Assembly: GCA_944323205.1 (NCBI GenBank)
Contig: CALURO010000004.1
Location: 124,001-188,000 of the forward strand
Length of the DNA stretch: 64,000 nucleotides
Direction: 5' to 3'
Source: an uncultured Mucispirillum sp.
GTDB taxonomy: Bacteria > Chrysiogenota > Deferribacteres > Deferribacterales > Mucispirillaceae
Shown here in pieces: positions 59,546 through 64,000 of this stretch; position 1 is the stretch's first letter, and each line of letters begins with the position of its first letter. The notes under the pieces are model-generated. The model had not been told where the DNA came from. It did not search any database and saw nothing but the letters and a program-made list of their open reading frames with translations. The position numbers were made by a program, and so were the translations under genes.

Positions 59546-60018
59546 AGCGGCTTATATATCGAGTAGATGATAGATTTATCCATGGTCAAGTATTAGAGGG
59601 CTGGGTAAATTATCTGCATATTAAAGATATTATTATTGTTAATGATATTATAGCTAATGATAGTTTTCGTGCGTCTATTTACCAAAGCACTCTTCCTGCT
59701 GGCTCAAAATTTTCTGTATATACTATAAATGATTTTTGCGAGAAGAAACCATATCTTAAGAATAAGAAAAAATTTACACTGATTTTACTTGGCTCTATTG
59801 ATGATTTATTTAAAATTCAAGAAACATTTTCTTCAAATATATATTTCAATATAGGTTGTATTGCAGATAATACACATGATGTCTGTATTAATGACAGCGT
59901 ATTTTTATCGTTAAATGATTTTAATAAACTGCAAACATTATCAGAAAATTATGATATTTATTTCCATAAAGTACCATGGGAAAAGCCTGTAATTTTTTCT
60001 CATAATCAAAGAGCGTAG
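59542..60018 (+). CDS. Mannose-type PTS EIIB component
   Basis: 158 residues. Begins MKRLIYRVDDRFIHGQVLEG: the active His of the RxDDRxIHGQV motif is present. The family fold continues with IIIVNDIIANDSFR. It receives phosphate from EIIA and delivers it to sugar bound by the EIIC/EIID pair. Encoded as a separate protein, not fused to EIIA. Confidence 0.92.
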   Translation: MKRLIYRVDDRFIHGQVLEGWVNYLHIKDIIIVNDIIANDSFRASIYQSTLPAGSKFSVYTINDFCEKKPYLKNKKKFTLILLGSIDDLFKIQETFSSNIYFNIGCIADNTHDVCINDSVFLSLNDFNKLQTLSENYDIYFHKVPWEKPVIFSHNQRA

Positions 60019-60025
60019 GTATATT

Positions 60026-60709
60026 ATGGAAGAAATATCTATTTGGCAGATAATATTTCTTATTATTTTTTCAGGTTTTATTTCAATAGACAGGCTTGCA
60101 GGGTTAAATATAATGATTTCTCGTCCTATAATAGTTTCTGGCATTATAGGTATAGTATTTAATGATATTTATGCAGCATTAATGATAGGTCTTATATTTG
60201 AATTTATTGGTATGCTTGAAGTTCCTGTTGGAACAACTATTGCTCATGATGATACATTTGGTGGATATGCTGGAGCATCAGCTGTTCTTCTTGGATATAT
60301 TAATTCTGATGCTGTAAATATTTTGGCTGCTATTTTTATTATTTCCATTTTAATGTATCCTGTTACCTTATCAGATAAAGGATTTAGAGAAATAAACAGA
60401 TATCTTGTTAAAAAAAGTGTTATTAATAATAAAACAGGCAATGAAAATAAATTAGTTGCTTTAGGTATATTTTTAGCATTTATTCGTGGAGTAATCGTAT
60501 ATAATGCTGCATTAATAATTATCTTGGTGTTTATGAGTATTATAAGTAATATTGAGCATCATTTTACTAACCTTTATAAGCCAGTTATAGCACTTACTAT
60601 TATAGCTACATTTATGTCTGGATATTTATTAAGATTTTTAATTATTAATAGATTATATAAAGTATTACTGCTGGCATTAGGTATGGCTGCAGGCTGGTGG
60701 ATAATATGA
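60026..60709 (+). CDS. Mannose-type PTS EIIC component
   Basis: 227 residues, about seven hydrophobic segments. The stretch LIFEFIGMLEVPVGTTIAHDD is typical of EIIC-Man. Somewhat shorter than the about 260 residues of E. coli ManY. Forms the sugar channel with EIID. Confidence 0.88.
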   Translation: MEEISIWQIIFLIIFSGFISIDRLAGLNIMISRPIIVSGIIGIVFNDIYAALMIGLIFEFIGMLEVPVGTTIAHDDTFGGYAGASAVLLGYINSDAVNILAAIFIISILMYPVTLSDKGFREINRYLVKKSVINNKTGNENKLVALGIFLAFIRGVIVYNAALIIILVFMSIISNIEHHFTNLYKPVIALTIIATFMSGYLLRFLIINRLYKVLLLALGMAAGWWII

Positions 60710-61410
60710 GAAAACTGGTTATATTCCCAACACTTTTAAAAAGTATGTTTTATCAAGGCAACTGGAATATTACCAATATGCAGGGTACTGGTTTTAGGTG
60801 GCTTTTAAAAGATTTTTTTAAAAACAATAAAACTAAGCTGCCTTCAGATTTTGATTCTTCCCCTCTTTATTATTTTAATACTAACCCTTATTTAGTTACT
60901 TTTATTTTAGGTTTATTATTAAGAGAAACTCAGGAAAAAGGTAAAATCGGGGATTATGATAAAATATATTCATCTGCGCTTGCTGCATTAGGTGATACTT
61001 TTTTCTGGCATTCATTAAGACCTTTTGCATTTTTTATTTCAATATGGGCAATTTTAGTAAACCCTGTATTATTAATAATTTTATACCTTGTTGTTTTTAA
61101 TTTATTTAATATAGTTTTTAGGGTGCTTGGTTTTTATTATGGGTATACATTTGGTGCAAATGTAATGTCTTTATTTAATAAAATAGGTTTCAATAAATGG
61201 AGTGCTGTTTTTGATGCAATGACTACATTTATGGCAGGAATAGTGATTGCTTATGTTATTAAATATCAATATTACGAAGGCTCAATATATGTGATTAAAT
61301 CAATTTTATTATTTATATTAGGTTTAATAATCTCTAAGTGGGTGAGAGGACCGCTGGAATTAATAATTGTAATTACAATACTTGGAGTACTTTTATTATT
61401 TGGAGTATAA
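60706..61410 (+). CDS. Mannose-type PTS EIID component
   Basis: 234 residues from ATG 60706, overlapping the EIIC stop (ATGA); a GTG at 60697 is in frame but less likely. Begins with FPTLLKSMFYQGNWNITNMQ, matching the EIID signature of SxxxQxxWNxxxMQ, and has GDTFFWHSLRPFAF. The C-terminal half is membrane-embedded. Shorter than ManZ (about 280). Confidence 0.9.
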   Translation: MRKLVIFPTLLKSMFYQGNWNITNMQGTGFRWLLKDFFKNNKTKLPSDFDSSPLYYFNTNPYLVTFILGLLLRETQEKGKIGDYDKIYSSALAALGDTFFWHSLRPFAFFISIWAILVNPVLLIILYLVVFNLFNIVFRVLGFYYGYTFGANVMSLFNKIGFNKWSAVFDAMTTFMAGIVIAYVIKYQYYEGSIYVIKSILLFILGLIISKWVRGPLELIIVITILGVLLLFGV

Positions 61411-61411
61411 T

Positions 61412-61684
61412 ATGGATTATACATTTGAAGCAGTAATTAAAAATAAATTAGGAATACATGCAAGAATTGCAGCATTATTAGTAAAAACAGTTAATAAATA
61501 TGATGCAGAAGCATATATTCTTTTTCATGGAGATAAAGTAAATATTAAACATTTAACAGATGTTATATCTTTGTCTATTACTCAAAATTCTGTAGTAGAA
61601 ATAAATGTGGAAGGAAAAGAGGCTGTACAGTGCAGCCATGAATTACAGCAGTTAATAGAAAATAGTTTTGGAGAAATGTCTTGA
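61412..61684 (+). CDS. ptsH: Phosphocarrier protein HPr
   Basis: 90 residues from ATG 61412 after TGGAGTATAAT. The phosphorylated His is His16 in KLGIHARIAA (the usual Pro is Ile). At the regulatory Ser46 position the sequence VNIKHLTDV has His47, so HprK-type serine phosphorylation is not possible. No hprK lies in the cluster. It hands phosphate from enzyme I to EIIA. Stop overlaps the enzyme I start (TTGA). Confidence 0.93.
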   Translation: MDYTFEAVIKNKLGIHARIAALLVKTVNKYDAEAYILFHGDKVNIKHLTDVISLSITQNSVVEINVEGKEAVQCSHELQQLIENSFGEMS

Positions 61685-63393
61685 TTATCAAAAAAGGTGC
61701 AGCAATATCAAATGGTATTGCTATTGGTAAAGCATTAGTTATATGCCGCGATAAAATCAGTGTGAAAGGTTATAAAATACAGGATACTAATACTGAAATA
61801 GAAAAACTACATACAGCTGTTTCGCACACATCAAAACTTTTAGACCAGATGCAGCTTTTAAGTAAAACATATAAAGAACTTTATGATGTATATAAGCTGC
61901 TTTTAACAGATGAATCTTTTATCGGAAAAGCTGTATCAATAATTAAGGAAGAAAAAGTTAATGCAGAATATGCTTTAAAAAAAGTAACTGATAATTTAAT
62001 GAATAAACTTTCCCTTTCTGATAATGAGTATTTTCAGGCAAGAATGCATGATATAAAAGATATATATATGCGCCTTGTCCATTATATGTCAAATATTGTT
62101 GTAGAAAATATTGAAGAAGCAGATGAAAATTCTATTTTAATATTTAATGATTTTATAGTTTCAGATATTGATGCTATGGTTAAAAAGAAAGTAAAAGGGT
62201 TTGTTTCTTCACTAGGCAATAAAATGAGCCATAAAAGTATAATTGTTAGAGAATCAGGTATTGTGGCAGTTTCTAATATTAAGAATATAGATGTAGTTGT
62301 AAAAACTGGAGATATAGTTATTGTTGATGGTTTTTTAGGCTATGTTTCTATTAATCCAGATGAAAAAACTCTAAAAAAATATAAAAAGAAAAAAGAAGAT
62401 TATGAGAATTTCTTATATTCTGTAAAAAATGAACAAGATACAACATGTAAAACGAAAGACGGCAGTATAGTTTCATTGTATGCTAATATTAATAGTAATG
62501 ATGAATTAACATATATTAATGTCCATGGATTAAATGGTGTAGGGCTTTATAGAACTGAGTTTTTATATATAAATAATGGTCTTTTATCAGAAGAAGAGCA
62601 GTATAATATTTATAAAACAGCACTGTTTGCATTGCATAATAAACCCCTTGTTGTCAGAACTTTTGATTTAGGTGGTGATAAAATAAGCAGATTTATGCCA
62701 AACTCCATAGAAGAAAATCCTGCACTTGGTCTTAGAGCTATAAGATATAGTATGAAATACAGGGATTTTTTTAGTGCACAGATAAGGGCTGTTTTAAGAG
62801 CAGGTACTTCTGGTGATATAAGACTTTTACTGCCAATGATATCATCAGTTGACGAACTACTTGAAGTAAAATCTATTATAGAAAGTGAAAAAAAACGCCT
62901 GCAGGAAATGAATATACCATATAGAGATAATATTCCTATTGGTATAATGATAGAAGTGCCATCAACAGCTATTGCAATTGATAGATTTATTAAATATGCA
63001 GATTTTTTTAGTATTGGCACAAATGATTTAATTCAGTATATGATTGGTGTTGATAGAAATAATGAAGATGTAAGTAGTCTTTATTCCCCTGTGCATCCAG
63101 CTATACTTTACACATTAAAAAATATTTATGATAAGGTTTCTGAATCAGGCAAATCAATCTCAATATGTGGCGAATTAGCAGGTGACGGTAGATATACTGC
63201 TGTATTAATAGGTCTTGGATACCGTTCATTCAGCATGAACCCACGTTCTTCTTATATGATTAGAAAAGTACTTTCTACTTATAATGTTGATGATTGTAAA
63301 AGGCTTGTAAGTATACTATTAAGCTGTGATACAATAGACGAAATTGAAGCATTAATTACAGATTTTAATGGAAAACAAATTTTGTCCGATTAA
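61681..63393 (+). CDS. ptsI: PTS enzyme I (phosphoenolpyruvate-protein phosphotransferase)
   Basis: 570 residues from TTG 61681. The N-terminal HPr-binding and swivel domains carry the active His in LGNKMSHKSIIVRESG. The C-terminal PEP-binding barrel has LYRTEFLYIN, RTFDLGGDK, MIEVPSTAIAID, SIGTNDLIQYMIGVDRNN and ICGELAGDG with the catalytic Cys. It starts the phosphorelay from PEP. With EIIABCD and HPr the system is complete within one operon, so sugar uptake as well as regulation is plausible. Confidence 0.96.
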   Translation: MIIKKGAAISNGIAIGKALVICRDKISVKGYKIQDTNTEIEKLHTAVSHTSKLLDQMQLLSKTYKELYDVYKLLLTDESFIGKAVSIIKEEKVNAEYALKKVTDNLMNKLSLSDNEYFQARMHDIKDIYMRLVHYMSNIVVENIEEADENSILIFNDFIVSDIDAMVKKKVKGFVSSLGNKMSHKSIIVRESGIVAVSNIKNIDVVVKTGDIVIVDGFLGYVSINPDEKTLKKYKKKKEDYENFLYSVKNEQDTTCKTKDGSIVSLYANINSNDELTYINVHGLNGVGLYRTEFLYINNGLLSEEEQYNIYKTALFALHNKPLVVRTFDLGGDKISRFMPNSIEENPALGLRAIRYSMKYRDFFSAQIRAVLRAGTSGDIRLLLPMISSVDELLEVKSIIESEKKRLQEMNIPYRDNIPIGIMIEVPSTAIAIDRFIKYADFFSIGTNDLIQYMIGVDRNNEDVSSLYSPVHPAILYTLKNIYDKVSESGKSISICGELAGDGRYTAVLIGLGYRSFSMNPRSSYMIRKVLSTYNVDDCKRLVSILLSCDTIDEIEALITDFNGKQILSD

Positions 63394-63403
63394 TAATATA
63401 TAT

Positions 63404-63432
63404 TTGACAAATAGTGCAAGTCTATTTATAAT
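63404..63432 (+). promoter_or_regulatory. Consensus sigma-70 promoter with internal inverted repeat (hlyD-like gene)
   Basis: TTGACA (63404-63409), a 17-base spacer and TATAAT (63427-63432), both hexamers perfect. Within it AAATAG (63409-63414) and CTATTT (63422-63427) form an inverted repeat with a 7-base gap, a candidate operator for a repressor. Confidence 0.8.
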
Positions 63433-63491
63433 AAATTCATTAAGTATATAATATTTAGTAATAATTATTATATATTATATTTAGGTGATTT

Positions 63492-64000
63492 ATGAAAAAA
63501 GTGATTATTTTACTTGTTGTTATTGCTGTATTAGCTATCGGATTTTTTGCAGGATATAGATATTTATATAAAAAGGCGGATAGTGTTTTTAAACTTTCTG
63601 GTGAAATACAAATGACACAAGTTGATGTTGCTTTTAAAGTGTCGGGTACTATTTCTCATAGATATTTTTCAGAAGGTATGACTGTTAAAAAAGACCAGCT
63701 TCTTGCTGAATTAAATAATGAAACATATTTAACTCAGCAGAAAATGGCTAAAGCTAATGAAGAGGCTGCTAAATGGGGCTTAGAAGAATTAAAAGCTACT
63801 TTAAAAAAATCAGGTACAACCAATAATAATTTGTTAAATAAAACTCAGGCTCAGCTTGATGCAGCTTCTGCAAATAGAGAGCTGACTGATTACCAGTTAT
63901 CATATACTAAACTTAATTCACCATTAAATGGTGTTATTTTATCAGTATATAAAGAAGAAGGGGAAGTGGTTGCGGCAGGCGTTCCAGTATTTTCTATTGG
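63492..64000 (+). CDS. HlyD-family membrane fusion / secretion adaptor protein (partial, cut by window end)
   Basis: About 169 residues visible from ATG 63492, after TTAGGTGATTT. An N-terminal membrane anchor (VIILLVVIAVLAIGFFAGY) is followed by a barrel-sandwich half (GTISHRYFSEGMTVKKDQLL), an Ala/Gln-rich coiled-coil hairpin and the returning half (YTKLNSPLNGVILSVYKEEG, then GEVVAAGVPVFSI). This is the EmrA/YhiI-like adaptor layout used with ABC or MFS exporters; the partner should lie beyond the window. The strong promoter with an operator-like repeat suggests an inducible efflux or secretion system. Confidence 0.87.
   Translation, partial: MKKVIILLVVIAVLAIGFFAGYRYLYKKADSVFKLSGEIQMTQVDVAFKVSGTISHRYFSEGMTVKKDQLLAELNNETYLTQQKMAKANEEAAKWGLEELKATLKKSGTTNNNLLNKTQAQLDAASANRELTDYQLSYTKLNSPLNGVILSVYKEEGEVVAAGVPVFSI

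Overview
This is AT-rich chromosomal DNA (by eye roughly two-thirds A+T) from an anaerobic, LPS-bearing, Gram-negative-type bacterium. The Kdo/LPS-transport genes, RpoN, mannose-type PTS, type III glutamine synthetase, three-domain DHH-CBS-nucleotidyltransferase and Tat-exported molybdoenzyme together suggest Deferribacteres or a related deltaproteobacterium-like lineage. A host-associated member such as Mucispirillum would fit, but that is inference. I see no tRNA, rRNA, CRISPR array, insertion sequence, prophage or recognised defence island. No gene-free stretch exceeds 300 bases; the longest are the glnN/gltB divergent region (283 bases) and the carB/torD interval (about 260 bases).

Layout. 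1-10.1 kb: nitrogen assimilation, with gltB (partial, minus) divergent from a type III glutamine synthetase that carries a near-perfect sigma-54 promoter and an upstream inverted repeat, then carAB behind a consensus sigma-70 promoter. 10.3-14.4 kb (minus): a DMSO-reductase-family operon (catalytic subunit, four-cluster ferredoxin subunit, TorD-like chaperone) with no DmsC-type anchor. 14.5-22.6 kb: php, xerD, a DHH-CBS-CCA-type enzyme, phoH, ybeY, corC, era. 22.6-24.7 kb (minus): an HU/IHF gene followed by a membrane-anchored MutS-like ATPase. 24.8-33.6 kb: murJ, dtd, an MBL hydrolase, tsaB, rimI, a DUF465 gene, metK, ahcY, a disulfide-less pyridine nucleotide oxidoreductase, plsC, folK. 33.7-38.9 kb: hisS, aspS, a LysM lipoprotein, a LOG-family gene, mobB (minus). 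38.95-58.2 kb: nineteen tightly packed genes from a DinG-like helicase to hpf, ending at a terminator. They cover tRNA modification, FtsH, folate, c-di-AMP synthesis, GlmM, Kdo, CTP synthase, Lpt transport and sigma-54. 58.3-63.4 kb: rapZ and a complete mannose-type PTS including HPr and enzyme I. 63.5 kb to the end: a partial HlyD-family adaptor with its own promoter.

How it fits together. The window encodes sigma-54 and also a clear sigma-54 target (glutamine synthetase). MobB can serve the molybdoenzyme encoded at 10.3-14.4 kb. The strongest oddity is a CTP synthase whose glutaminase nucleophile Cys, catalytic His and first oxyanion Gly are all replaced, implying use of free ammonia. Others are a lipoamide-dehydrogenase-like protein lacking both redox cysteines and the catalytic His, a molybdoenzyme with His in place of the first FS0 cysteine plus a Tat-lipoprotein-like signal, and an HPr without the Ser46 regulatory site in a cluster that also lacks hprK. 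I found no clearly new multi-gene system; the value lies in these active-site and regulatory deviations.
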